A stretch of DNA of 7,688 bases from Chloroflexota bacterium (lineage in GTDB: Bacteria > Desulfobacterota > Desulfuromonadia > Desulfuromonadales > Geopsychrobacteraceae), in contig JADFVC010000384.1 in the NCBI GenBank assembly GCA_015222355.1, positions 1 through 7,688 on the forward strand, read 5' to 3'. This document shows positions 1 through 5,934 of the stretch, one piece after another. The notes under the pieces are model-generated. The model had not been told where the DNA came from, did no database searches, and was given only the letters and a program-made list of their open reading frames with translations. The position numbers were made by a program, and so were the translations under genes. Every line of letters starts with the position of its first letter. Within the stretch, counting starts at the first letter, position 1.

Positions 1-137
1 AATTGTTCGGCAAAGGGATGCTGGGCCAGATCCTTGGTAAGGGAGAACGGAGTGTGGTCGCGGTTCAGACCGGCACTCTGGCGAATGCATTGTTGTTTGA
101 ACTGCAAAGATATACGCACATGGTAAGGGAGAATTGA
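1..137 (+). CDS. C-terminal end of a YlxR/YlxQ (L7Ae-like) RNA-binding protein, 5' partial
   Basis: An open frame enters from the left edge (first whole codon at position 3) and gives 44 residues before TGA at 135-137. The stretch [19 protein letters not shown] followed by LANALLFEL resembles the end of the L7Ae/YlxQ fold, where an LG..IGK segment precedes a VVAV strand and a final helix. YlxQ-like proteins, alone or fused to a YlxR (DUF448) domain, normally sit between nusA and infB, which is the position seen here. The family is a small RNA-binding protein of uncertain cellular role. The stop overlaps the infB start (TGATG), so the two are probably translationally coupled. Family assignment rests on this short tail and on context. 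Whether a YlxR domain lies upstream cannot be seen. Confidence 0.6.
   Translation, partial: LFGKGMLGQILGKGERSVVAVQTGTLANALLFELQRYTHMVREN
125..131 (+). promoter_or_regulatory. infB ribosome-binding site
   Basis: AAGGGAG lies 5 bases before ATG 137 and only 2 bases before an in-frame TTG at 134. The spacing favours ATG 137 as the infB start. The site lies inside the end of the upstream gene. Confidence 0.7.
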
Positions 138-2836
138 TGGGCAAGTTAAGGGTATACGAACTGGCGAAAGATCTTGGGATCGAAAATAAGGAGCTGCTGG
201 CCAAGCTTGCTGATGCTGGGGTTGAAGTGGCATCCCATGCAAGTTCTCTGAGCGATGAAGATCTGCAGAAATTTAAGGCATCCAACAATCCGCCGGAGGA
301 GAAGATCGAGGAAGCGCAGATCAAGCCTGGACTGATACGTCGTCGTCGTACCATTGTGCACAAACCCGTTGAGGAGCCGGTTGCTGCCGAACCTTTGCTT
401 GAAGAAGCTGAAGCGGTCATTGTGTCAACCCTCGTTGAGACTCCTGCCGAAGAAGCTGAGCCTGCCGCAGAGACCGTTCCGGAAACTCTGGCAGAAGAGG
501 TTGCTATTGCAGAGCCAGTTAAGGAAGAAACACCAGAAGAACCGGTCGCGGTAGAACCTCCAACAGTGAAAACCCCTGTCGAAGAGGTACCAGCCGCTGA
601 GAAACCTGTTGTAGAAGAGTTGAAACCTGTTGCTGCTGAGAAAAAACCACAGAAAAAACCGGCGGAGAAAGTAACTGCAAATAAGGCTAAAATTCTTGGT
701 CGGGTTGAGTTGCCGGCCAAGCGCCCAGCGGCAAAACCACAAGATCGCCAGCGCGGTCGTAATGGAGACCGACCAGCTCGTCCGGAACGGCCACCCCGGC
801 AACCTGCTGCCCCGGCAAAAGGTCGAAAGCGTGTTGATGTCGTTCCCGTTGCGCCAATGGCACAGCCTGTTCCGGAAAAAGAGGGGCGCAACAAGAAACG
901 TAAAAAAGATCGCCGCACCGACCAGGATAGAGGGGGGCAGGACGGGCGCGTATCACGGCGCGGCCGACGCGTTGAAGTTTTTGAACCCAGTCGTATGGGT
1001 GGGAAAAAGAGACGTGGTGGCAAACCGTCGAAACAGTCGAAACGAACAGAAGTTACCATCAGCAAGGCGATCAAGAGGATTATCCGCATCAGTGACTCGA
1101 TCACTGTCGGAGAACTTGCCAAAAGGATGGGTGTCAAGGCCAACGCACTGATTGCCGAGTTGATGCGCCAGGGAACGATGGTCACGATCAACCACCCACT
1201 CGATTATGAATCCGCCGCTGTGCTGGCCTCTGAGTTTAATTATGAGGTGGAGAATGTCGCTTTCGATGAGGAGACCATTCTCGATGTTGAACAGGTCAAA
1301 GAAGCGGAAGATCGTGCCGCTGACCTGGAAACTCGACCACCGGTCGTAACAATCATGGGTCACGTTGACCATGGTAAAACCAGCTTGCTGGATGCGATTC
1401 GTGAAGCCAATGTGACTGAAGGTGAAGCTGGAGGCATTACCCAGCATATCGGTGCCTATGATGTCGATCTGGATGGGCGTATAATCACCTTCCTCGACAC
1501 CCCGGGCCATGAAGCTTTTACCGCCATGCGGGCTCGTGGTGCCAGCGTAACCGACATTGTCGTTCTGGTTGTTGCCGCAGATGATGGCGTTATGCCGCAA
1601 ACCAAGGAAGCGATCAACCACTCAAAAGCAGCGGGTGTGCCGATTATCATTGCGGTCAATAAGATCGACAAGCCGGATGCTAACCCCGAGCGGGTTAAGC
1701 AGGAATTAGCTGAGTTTGAACTGGTTCCGGAAGAGTGGGGCGGTGAGACGATTTTCGTTGAGGTCTCGGCCAAGCAGAAGATCAACATTAATTCCCTGCT
1801 TGAGATGATTTTGCTGCAAGCTGAGGTTCTCGAACTGCAGGCCAACCCGAATAAACGGGCGAAAGGTTCCGTTATCGAAGCTCGCCTGGATAAAGGACGT
1901 GGGCCGGTTGTCACAGTTCTGGTGCAGGACGGTACTTTGCAAGTCGGTGATGCTATTGTCGCCGGTCAGCACTTTGGCCGGGTGCGTTCGATGGCAGCTG
2001 CCAACGGCAACCAGGTTAAGGACGCCGGTCCTTCGTTCCCGGTTGAGGTGACTGGTCTTGGCGGGGTTCCTAATGCGGGTGAAAGTTTCCATGCCGTTGA
2101 AAATGAAAAAGCTGCCAAGGAAGTTTCCCAACATCGCCAGCAGAAACAGCGTGAAATTGATCTTTCCAAGAGCAGCAAGCTCTCGCTTGAGCAACTGTTC
2201 GCCAAAATGCAGGAAGGTGTTGTTGAAGAACTGCCGGTTATTATTAAGGCCGATGTCCAGGGTTCTGTTGAAGCTGTGCGTGATGCCTTGCAGAAACTTT
2301 CTACCGATTCCTGTCGTCTGAACGTCATCCATACCGGTGTTGGCGGTATTTCCGAGAGTGACGTGACCCTGGCAACGGCTTCCAGTTCCATTGTGCTTGG
2401 TTTTAATGTTCGTCCGGAAACCAAGGCAAAGGCCTTGGCTGAAACCGAAAAGGTTGACATCCGACTCTACAGCGTCATTTACGATGCCGTTAACGATATT
2501 CGTGATGCGATGGAAGGTCTGCTGGCACCGACGCTGAAGGAGAAGGAGCTCGGCCGTGTTGAGGTCCGCGAAACCTTCCATGTCTCGCGGGTCGGAACGA
2601 TCGCCGGCTGTTATGTCCTTGATGGGAAAATTGTCCGCAACGCCCAGACCCGTCTGGTGCGGGACAATGTTGTCGTTTGGGAAGGGAAACTCAGCTCTCT
2701 CAAACGCTTCAAAGATGATGTCAAAGAGGTGACCAGCGGTTACGAATGCGGTATCGGACTGGAGAATTACAATGATATCAAGGTCGGCGATATCATCGAA
2801 GCTTTTGAGATCGAAGAGGTGAAAACTTCCCTTTAA
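137..2836 (+). CDS. infB: Translation initiation factor IF-2
   Basis: Cytosolic GTPase that delivers formylmethionyl-tRNA to the 30S subunit and promotes 50S joining. The protein has 899 residues from ATG 137. Residues 1-52 form an IF2_N module. Residues about 55-180 are a Glu/Pro/Ala/Val-rich linker, and about 190-310 a Lys/Arg/Gly-rich basic linker. A second IF2_N module covers about 318-370. The G domain starts near 400: G1 GHVDHGKT (408-415), G2 Thr435 in GGIT, G3 DTPGH (454-458), G4 NKID (508-511) and G5 SAK (544-546). Beta-barrel domain II, domain III and the fMet-tRNA-binding C-terminal domain follow to TAA 2834-2836. All motifs are intact. Length fits the long IF2 of proteobacteria, with extra length mostly in the linker. 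An in-frame TTG at 134 would add one residue but is too near the ribosome-binding site. Confidence 0.98.
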   Translation: MGKLRVYELAKDLGIENKELLAKLADAGVEVASHASSLSDEDLQKFKASNNPPEEKIEEAQIKPGLIRRRRTIVHKPVEEPVAAEPLLEEAEAVIVSTLVETPAEEAEPAAETVPETLAEEVAIAEPVKEETPEEPVAVEPPTVKTPVEEVPAAEKPVVEELKPVAAEKKPQKKPAEKVTANKAKILGRVELPAKRPAAKPQDRQRGRNGDRPARPERPPRQPAAPAKGRKRVDVVPVAPMAQPVPEKEGRNKKRKKDRRTDQDRGGQDGRVSRRGRRVEVFEPSRMGGKKRRGGKPSKQSKRTEVTISKAIKRIIRISDSITVGELAKRMGVKANALIAELMRQGTMVTINHPLDYESAAVLASEFNYEVENVAFDEETILDVEQVKEAEDRAADLETRPPVVTIMGHVDHGKTSLLDAIREANVTEGEAGGITQHIGAYDVDLDGRIITFLDTPGHEAFTAMRARGASVTDIVVLVVAADDGVMPQTKEAINHSKAAGVPIIIAVNKIDKPDANPERVKQELAEFELVPEEWGGETIFVEVSAKQKININSLLEMILLQAEVLELQANPNKRAKGSVIEARLDKGRGPVVTVLVQDGTLQVGDAIVAGQHFGRVRSMAAANGNQVKDAGPSFPVEVTGLGGVPNAGESFHAVENEKAAKEVSQHRQQKQREIDLSKSSKLSLEQLFAKMQEGVVEELPVIIKADVQGSVEAVRDALQKLSTDSCRLNVIHTGVGGISESDVTLATASSSIVLGFNVRPETKAKALAETEKVDIRLYSVIYDAVNDIRDAMEGLLAPTLKEKELGRVEVRETFHVSRVGTIAGCYVLDGKIVRNAQTRLVRDNVVVWEGKLSSLKRFKDDVKEVTSGYECGIGLENYNDIKVGDIIEAFEIEEVKTSL

Positions 2837-2857
2837 AGTACTGGGGCTTGGGGAGCT

Positions 2858-3160
2858 ATGGTTGTCGGGGTCTTAAGATTGGAGCTACGGTTGTTTGCGG
2901 TCCACAGCCTCAAACAGAAACGTTCTCAGGTCAGTCGAGTTCTCAGTCGTCTGCGTTCCCGTTATCCAATTTCCGTTGCTGAAGTTGGTTATCAGGATCT
3001 GTATCAGCGTGCCCTGCTCGGCATCAGTATGACGGCATGTACCGAGGCACAGGTTGCCTCGGTGTTTAGAAAATTGGAAGATGAAATTTACACCCTTGGT
3101 ATTGCAGAGTTATTGGATACAGATATTGAATATCTGCATTACGGAGAAGAGATCCATTGA
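2858..3160 (+). CDS. ylxP: YlxP family protein (DUF503)
   Basis: A 100-residue soluble protein of the DUF503/YlxP family, usually about 90-100 residues, commonly found between infB and rbfA. Family features visible are the MVVGVLRLEL opening strand, SLKQKRSQV near residues 18-26 and the SVAEVGYQDLYQRA segment near 39-52. No signal peptide or membrane segment is visible. Its molecular role is not settled; the position suggests ribosome maturation or translation, which is inference. It starts 21 bases after infB. The purine run GGGGAG at 2850-2855 leaves only 2 bases before ATG 2858, closer than usual, while an alternative GGGG at 2843-2846 is 11 bases away. The start is kept because the N-terminus matches the family. 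The stop TGA overlaps the rbfA TTG start (TTGA). Confidence 0.9.
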   Translation: MVVGVLRLELRLFAVHSLKQKRSQVSRVLSRLRSRYPISVAEVGYQDLYQRALLGISMTACTEAQVASVFRKLEDEIYTLGIAELLDTDIEYLHYGEEIH

Positions 3161-3525
3161 GTAGTTTTCGTCCTGAACGGGTGGCAGAACAGATTCACAA
3201 GGAAGTTTGTCACCTGATGATGCATGGCATCAAAGATCCCCGCGTTTCTTCCGTGACCATTACCGGCGTGAAAGTTACCCGCGATCTCAGCCTGGCGCGA
3301 ATTTATTTTTCCGTCAGCGATGAAGTCAATGAGCGTAAAGATGCGGAACGCGGGTTGAAAAGTGTCACACCCTATGTCCGTCGACGGCTTGGTCAAGTCA
3401 TGCAGCTGCGATCAATACCGGAAATCCGCTTCGCGTATGATTCTTCCATTAGTTATGGGCAGAAGATTGATGATTTGCTGCGCCAAGTACAGAATGATTT
3501 AATAGATGATCCAGCAGATAGTTGA
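3157..3525 (+). CDS. rbfA: Ribosome-binding factor A
   Basis: RbfA is a small KH-fold protein that binds the free 30S subunit, helps late 16S rRNA maturation and is linked to cold adaptation. The product has 122 residues, a usual length. Recognisable parts are the opening FRPERVAEQIHKEV helix, IKDPRVSSVTITGV (about 25-38), VTRDLSLARIYFSV (about 40-53), and the ending in which an arginine-rich helix precedes RSIPEIRFAYDSSIS and a final helix. The start is TTG at 3157, overlapping the ylxP stop as TTGA. GGAGAAGAG at 3143-3151 provides a ribosome-binding site at good spacing. The TTG plus overlap suggests coupling to ylxP translation. The last 20 bases overlap nrnA in another frame. Confidence 0.96.
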   Translation: MSSFRPERVAEQIHKEVCHLMMHGIKDPRVSSVTITGVKVTRDLSLARIYFSVSDEVNERKDAERGLKSVTPYVRRRLGQVMQLRSIPEIRFAYDSSISYGQKIDDLLRQVQNDLIDDPADS

Positions 3526-4453
3526 ACAAATTGAATTTAACCAGCGCTTTCTGATTGTATCCCATGTGAATCCCGACGGCGATGCTATAGGTTCGACCCT
3601 GGGTCTCGCCAATGCTCTACGTGAAATGGGCAAGGATGTAGTCGCTGTCAATGTGGATGGCGTGCCGCAGATCATGCAATTCCTGTCGGGGCATGAACAG
3701 ATTGTACAAACCCTCGCAGTAAATGAGACGTTTGATGTCGCTTTTGTGCTGGATGCCGGAGATCTGACCCGTGCCGGAATTCCCGCCGAAAAGCATTGCC
3801 GGACGCTCATCAACATAGACCATCATCCCCACTCTGATTTTGGTGATATCTGCTATCTGGATACTTCAGCCAGCGCAACCGCAATTCTGATTGATCGCAT
3901 TCTCAATGCTTGCCAATACCAGATGAGTCTCGCTGTTGCAAAATGTCTTTATCTGGGGATACTTTCCGATACTGGTTCCTTTCGTTACTCCAGTACCAAC
4001 CCGGAGGCCTTTGCCGTTGCCGGTCGACTTGTCGGGCTGGGGATCGATCCCTGGGATGTTGCCTGTTACTTGTACGAAAGTCTTGCTCCTGAGCGGATGA
4101 GGTTACTCGGTTTGGTGCTGCCGTCCCTGGAAATTTCACCCTGTGGGCGCTATGCGTCTGTTACCATGACGAATGAAATCCTCAAACAATCCGGAGCCGC
4201 TGAGGAACACACCGATGGATTTGTGAATTATCCACGGGCCATTCGCGGTGTCGAAGTTGCTTTCTTTCTCAGGCAGATCGGCCCGGACAGTTTTAAGATC
4301 AGTTTCCGTTCCCGCGGAAATATAGATGTCGGCACCTTGGCGCGTAAACTTGGCGGCGGTGGTCATCACAATGCCGCTGGTGCCGAAATTACCGGAGCCT
4401 TGGAAGATGCCAGAGCAACCGTCTCTCGCCTGCTTGATCAATTACTGAACTGA
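3506..4453 (+). CDS. nrnA: DHH/DHHA1 phosphoesterase, NrnA-type oligoribonuclease / pAp phosphatase
   Basis: NrnA-family enzymes degrade 2-5 nt RNA oligonucleotides from RNA decay, and many also dephosphorylate pAp to AMP. They are Mn-dependent and cytosolic. The protein has 315 residues, a usual length. DHH domain motifs seen are SHVNPDGDAIGS (19-30, metal ligands His20, Asp24, Asp26), Asp83 in VLDAGD, DHH at 105-107, and Asp155 in SDTGSFRY. The C-terminal DHHA1 substrate-binding motif is GGGGHHNAAG (283-292). All catalytic residues are present. ATG 3506 is the first possible start because an in-frame TAG lies directly before it (3503-3505). It overlaps the rbfA end by 20 bases and has no good Shine-Dalgarno sequence, so coupling is likely. 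The in vivo substrate (nanoRNA versus pAp or a cyclic-dinucleotide product) is not decided by sequence. Confidence 0.92.
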   Translation: MIQQIVEQIEFNQRFLIVSHVNPDGDAIGSTLGLANALREMGKDVVAVNVDGVPQIMQFLSGHEQIVQTLAVNETFDVAFVLDAGDLTRAGIPAEKHCRTLINIDHHPHSDFGDICYLDTSASATAILIDRILNACQYQMSLAVAKCLYLGILSDTGSFRYSSTNPEAFAVAGRLVGLGIDPWDVACYLYESLAPERMRLLGLVLPSLEISPCGRYASVTMTNEILKQSGAAEEHTDGFVNYPRAIRGVEVAFFLRQIGPDSFKISFRSRGNIDVGTLARKLGGGGHHNAAGAEITGALEDARATVSRLLDQLLN

Positions 4454-4459
4454 AAATTG

Positions 4460-5365
4460 GTGCACGGATTGCTGCTGATAGACAAACCGGCTGGGATGAC
4501 ATCGCACGATGTCGTGCGTCAAGTGCGTCGTATTTGTCATACGCGCAAAGTTGGCCATGCCGGGACCCTTGATCCGCTGGCGACCGGTGTGCTTCTCGTT
4601 GCGGTCGGCGACGGTACAAAAATACTCCAATTTTTACTCGCAGATAATAAAAGTTATCGTGCAACTTTCAAGTTGGGGATCACTACCGACACTCTCGATG
4701 CAGAGGGGCAGGTTCTGCAAAAAAGAGCTGTTGCAGAAGGTTCACTCGCTCAGTTGGAAACTGTTTGTGAGCAATTTCGCGGGGCTATCGAACAGATTCC
4801 GCCGATGTATTCGGCATTGAAAAAAAATGGTGTGCCACTCTATAAATTTGCCCGGCGCGGTGAAGTGGTCAAACGGGAACCCCGGCAAGTGACCATCAGC
4901 CGTCTGGAGATTTTGCAAACCGACTTTCCGGATATCACTATTGAGGTCGATTGTTCAAAGGGGACTTATATCCGTTCATTGGTTGCTGATATCGGTGAAG
5001 CCCTGGGTTGTGGGGCGCACTTGACAGCGTTGAGAAGATTGAAAAGCGGAGCATTTTCAATCAACGATTGTGCATCCTTAGAGCAGCTGCAGCCGGTCAA
5101 TGATTCCACTCCGCAACTTTTGACCCTGGATCAGGCCTTGTTCGATTATCCGGCTGTACAGCTTGACGAAACGGCAGCCAAGGCACTCACCTGCGGTGTT
5201 CCCCCGCGACTTGAGCAGGTCGACATTATTGGCCATATCGAAGTTGGTCAGGTTGTACGTTTACGAGCAGCGGAAACTTTAGCTGCTATGGCACGTTTCG
5301 CACCTCATCGGTTAAGAGAAAAACGTGGAGATTTTGAATTGATCAGGGTTTTTGTCGGTCAATGA
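4460..5365 (+). CDS. truB: tRNA pseudouridine(55) synthase TruB
   Basis: TruB isomerises uridine 55 in the T-loop of nearly all tRNAs to pseudouridine and also acts as a tRNA chaperone. With GTG 4460 as start the protein has 301 residues and opens MHGLLLIDKPAGMTSHDVV, the usual family N-terminus. The catalytic motif GHAGTLDPLATG (32-43) contains the nucleophile Asp38. Tyr66 in KSYRATFKLG stacks on the target base, followed by IPPMYSALKKNG (about 113-124) and the KGTYIRSL motif with Arg172. Residues from about 220 form the C-terminal TruB/PUA-like tRNA-binding part, and the sequence is complete. A TTG at 4457 would add one residue. Neither start has a clear Shine-Dalgarno sequence; the gene begins 6 bases after the nrnA stop, so reinitiation is likely. 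Confidence 0.96.
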   Translation: MHGLLLIDKPAGMTSHDVVRQVRRICHTRKVGHAGTLDPLATGVLLVAVGDGTKILQFLLADNKSYRATFKLGITTDTLDAEGQVLQKRAVAEGSLAQLETVCEQFRGAIEQIPPMYSALKKNGVPLYKFARRGEVVKREPRQVTISRLEILQTDFPDITIEVDCSKGTYIRSLVADIGEALGCGAHLTALRRLKSGAFSINDCASLEQLQPVNDSTPQLLTLDQALFDYPAVQLDETAAKALTCGVPPRLEQVDIIGHIEVGQVVRLRAAETLAAMARFAPHRLREKRGDFELIRVFVGQ

Positions 5366-5380
5366 GTTCCACTTGATTAT
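5352..5380 (+). promoter_or_regulatory. Candidate sigma70 promoter A for rpsO
   Basis: TTGTCG (5352-5357) and GATTAT (5375-5380) are separated by 17 bases and match the -35 and -10 consensus at 4 of 6 positions each. A start near 5387 would give a leader that includes both structures in the truB-rpsO gap. The site overlaps the end of truB. This was judged by eye only. Confidence 0.3.
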
Positions 5381-5382
5381 TC

Positions 5383-5411
5383 TTTACAGAGCAACCTAAC
5401 TGTGGTAGATA
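5383..5411 (+). promoter_or_regulatory. Candidate sigma70 promoter B for rpsO
   Basis: TTTACA (5383-5388) matches the -35 consensus at 5 of 6 positions. After 17 bases comes TAGATA (5406-5411, 3 of 6), preceded by an extended -10 TG at 5403-5404. A start near 5418 would leave the downstream hairpin at 5431-5460 in the leader but not the pseudoknot candidate. Confidence 0.3.
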
Positions 5412-5433
5412 GCGTAGGTTCAAGTATCTATCA
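5393..5433 (+). promoter_or_regulatory. Candidate H-type pseudoknot upstream of rpsO
   Basis: Two interleaved inverted repeats are visible. AACCTA (5393-5398) pairs with TAGGTT (5415-5420), and TGGTAGATA (5403-5411) pairs with TATCTATCA (5425-5433) with one G-U pair. Their order is that of an H-type pseudoknot, with linkers of 4, 3 and 4 bases, which is sterically reasonable. S15 represses its own mRNA in E. coli through a pseudoknot, so an S15 operator is a reasonable guess. No sequence match to a known operator was established. Confidence 0.35.
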
Positions 5434-5460
5434 AAACAGCCACGCCACTGGCTTTATTGA
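5431..5460 (+). promoter_or_regulatory. rpsO leader stem-loop
   Basis: TCAA (5431-5434) pairs with TTGA (5457-5460), A5436 with T5455, and AGCCA (5438-5442) with TGGCT (5449-5453), separated by two single-base mismatches. The six-base loop is CGCCAC. The hairpin ends 9 bases before the AAGGAG of rpsO. It may take part in S15 autoregulation, which is inference. Its base shares 3 bases with the outer end of the pseudoknot candidate. Confidence 0.45.
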
Positions 5461-5469
5461 AAACTTAAA

Positions 5470-5475
5470 AAGGAG
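5470..5475 (+). promoter_or_regulatory. rpsO ribosome-binding site
   Basis: AAGGAG lies 6 bases before GTG 5482. Its strength and spacing support the GTG start, which also gives the expected S15 N-terminus. Confidence 0.85.
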
Positions 5476-5481
5476 ATCGCA

Positions 5482-5748
5482 GTGTTCGCTACAGAACGTA
5501 AACAGGAAATTATCAACGAGTATAAACGTCATGAGGGCGACACCGGTTCTCCGGAAGTTCAGGTTGCACTTCTGACCGCACGGATTACTTACCTGACGGA
5601 ACACTTCAAAACCCATAAAAAGGATCATCATTCCCGTCGTGGGTTGCTGAAGATGGTTGGTCAGCGTCGTCGGTTGCTTGACTACCTGATCAAACAGGAC
5701 GTCGAGCGTTACCGGACGATTATTAAAGCTCTCGGGATCCGCCGCTAA
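5482..5748 (+). CDS. rpsO: 30S ribosomal protein S15
   Basis: S15 is a primary 16S rRNA-binding protein of the central domain. It contacts the h20-h21-h22 junction, nucleates assembly of the platform, and later forms a bridge to the 50S subunit. The product has 88 residues, the normal length. It contains the family core [13 protein letters not shown] (20-32), the helix ending [19 protein letters not shown] (38-56) with rRNA-contacting His41, His45, Asp48 and Ser51, and the closing [18 protein letters not shown] helix. The start is GTG with a strong ribosome-binding site. The gap before it holds candidate promoters and leader structures, so it is probably expressed both by readthrough from truB and from its own promoter. 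A strong terminator follows 2 bases after the stop. Confidence 0.98.
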   Translation: MFATERKQEIINEYKRHEGDTGSPEVQVALLTARITYLTEHFKTHKKDHHSRRGLLKMVGQRRRLLDYLIKQDVERYRTIIKALGIRR

Positions 5749-5750
5749 AA

Positions 5751-5790
5751 AAAAGCAGCATGTCCATTGGGTATGCTGCTTTTCTCTTTT
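5751..5790 (+). terminator. Intrinsic terminator after rpsO
   Basis: AAAAGCAGCAT (5751-5761) pairs perfectly with ATGCTGCTTTT (5773-5783). The inner bases can add two G-U and two C-G pairs around an ATT loop. The descending arm runs into TTTTCTCTTTT. On the other strand the eight As at 5747-5754 become a T run, so it could act in both directions. It should end or attenuate rpsO transcripts before pnp. Confidence 0.88.
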
Positions 5791-5798
5791 AACCGTCG

Positions 5799-5880
5799 TG
5801 GCTCTGGAGGCTGTCCGGAGAGAATGTCTGCTCAGAGCAGCAGGATTGTCTCAGGCCAACCTCCACCAGCTATTTTTTTT
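5799..5880 (+). terminator. Long imperfect hairpin followed by T8 in the pnp leader (second terminator or processing site)
   Basis: Helix segments, outside to inside, are 5801-5803/5868-5870, TGGAGG/CCTCCA (5805-5810/5860-5865), TG/CA (5812-5813/5857-5858), CC/GG (5815-5816/5854-5855), GAGA/TCTC (5818-5821/5849-5852), AAT/ATT (5823-5825/5845-5847) and an apical CTGCT-CAG-AGCAG hairpin (5828-5840). Most are separated by single-base mismatches. About 25 base pairs form in all, and eight Ts (5873-5880) follow directly. It could be a second terminator or attenuator, or an RNase III-type substrate like the long stem in the E. coli pnp leader. The sequence does not decide which. Confidence 0.55.
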
Positions 5881-5894
5881 ATCAGGCTAGATAG

Positions 5895-5916
5895 AGTTTC
5901 CAGATGGCTGGAAGCT
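5895..5916 (+). promoter_or_regulatory. Short hairpin beside the pnp ribosome-binding site
   Basis: Bases 5895-5903 (AGTTTCCAG with a leading purine, read AGTTTCCAG from 5895) pair with CTGGAAGCT (5908-5916) around an ATGG loop: nine pairs, one of them G-U. The stem ends 6 bases before AAGGAG of pnp. A helix here could affect ribosome access or protect the mRNA 5' end after processing; that role is inference. Confidence 0.45.
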
Positions 5917-5922
5917 GCTAAC

Positions 5923-5928
5923 AAGGAG
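5923..5928 (+). promoter_or_regulatory. pnp ribosome-binding site
   Basis: AAGGAG lies 6 bases before ATG 5935 and 2 bases before ATG 5931. The latter is in another frame that stops after five codons, so the site and frame both select 5935. Confidence 0.88.
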
Positions 5929-5934
5929 TAATGG

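Noticed and set aside
134..136. TTG at 134 as the infB start
   Set aside because: It lies only 2 bases after AAGGGAG, and ATG 137 immediately follows in frame with proper spacing and the normal IF2 N-terminus.
696..1151. A 151-codon + strand frame inside infB
   Set aside because: It is a shifted frame in the Arg/Lys-rich linker; its composition follows from the linker codons, and IF2 continues unbroken through it.
1706..2581. A 291-codon open frame on the minus strand
   Set aside because: It lies opposite the conserved G domain and domains II-III of IF2, with no family resemblance or plausible start signal.
5799..5872. tRNA-like or small RNA gene in the rpsO-pnp gap
   Set aside because: The structure is a single elongated stem without a cloverleaf, T-loop or CCA end. 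A leader or terminator explains it better.
5865..5893. TAGATA (5888-5893) as the -10 of a pnp promoter
   Set aside because: No -35-like hexamer stands 16-18 bases upstream, so support is too weak to list.
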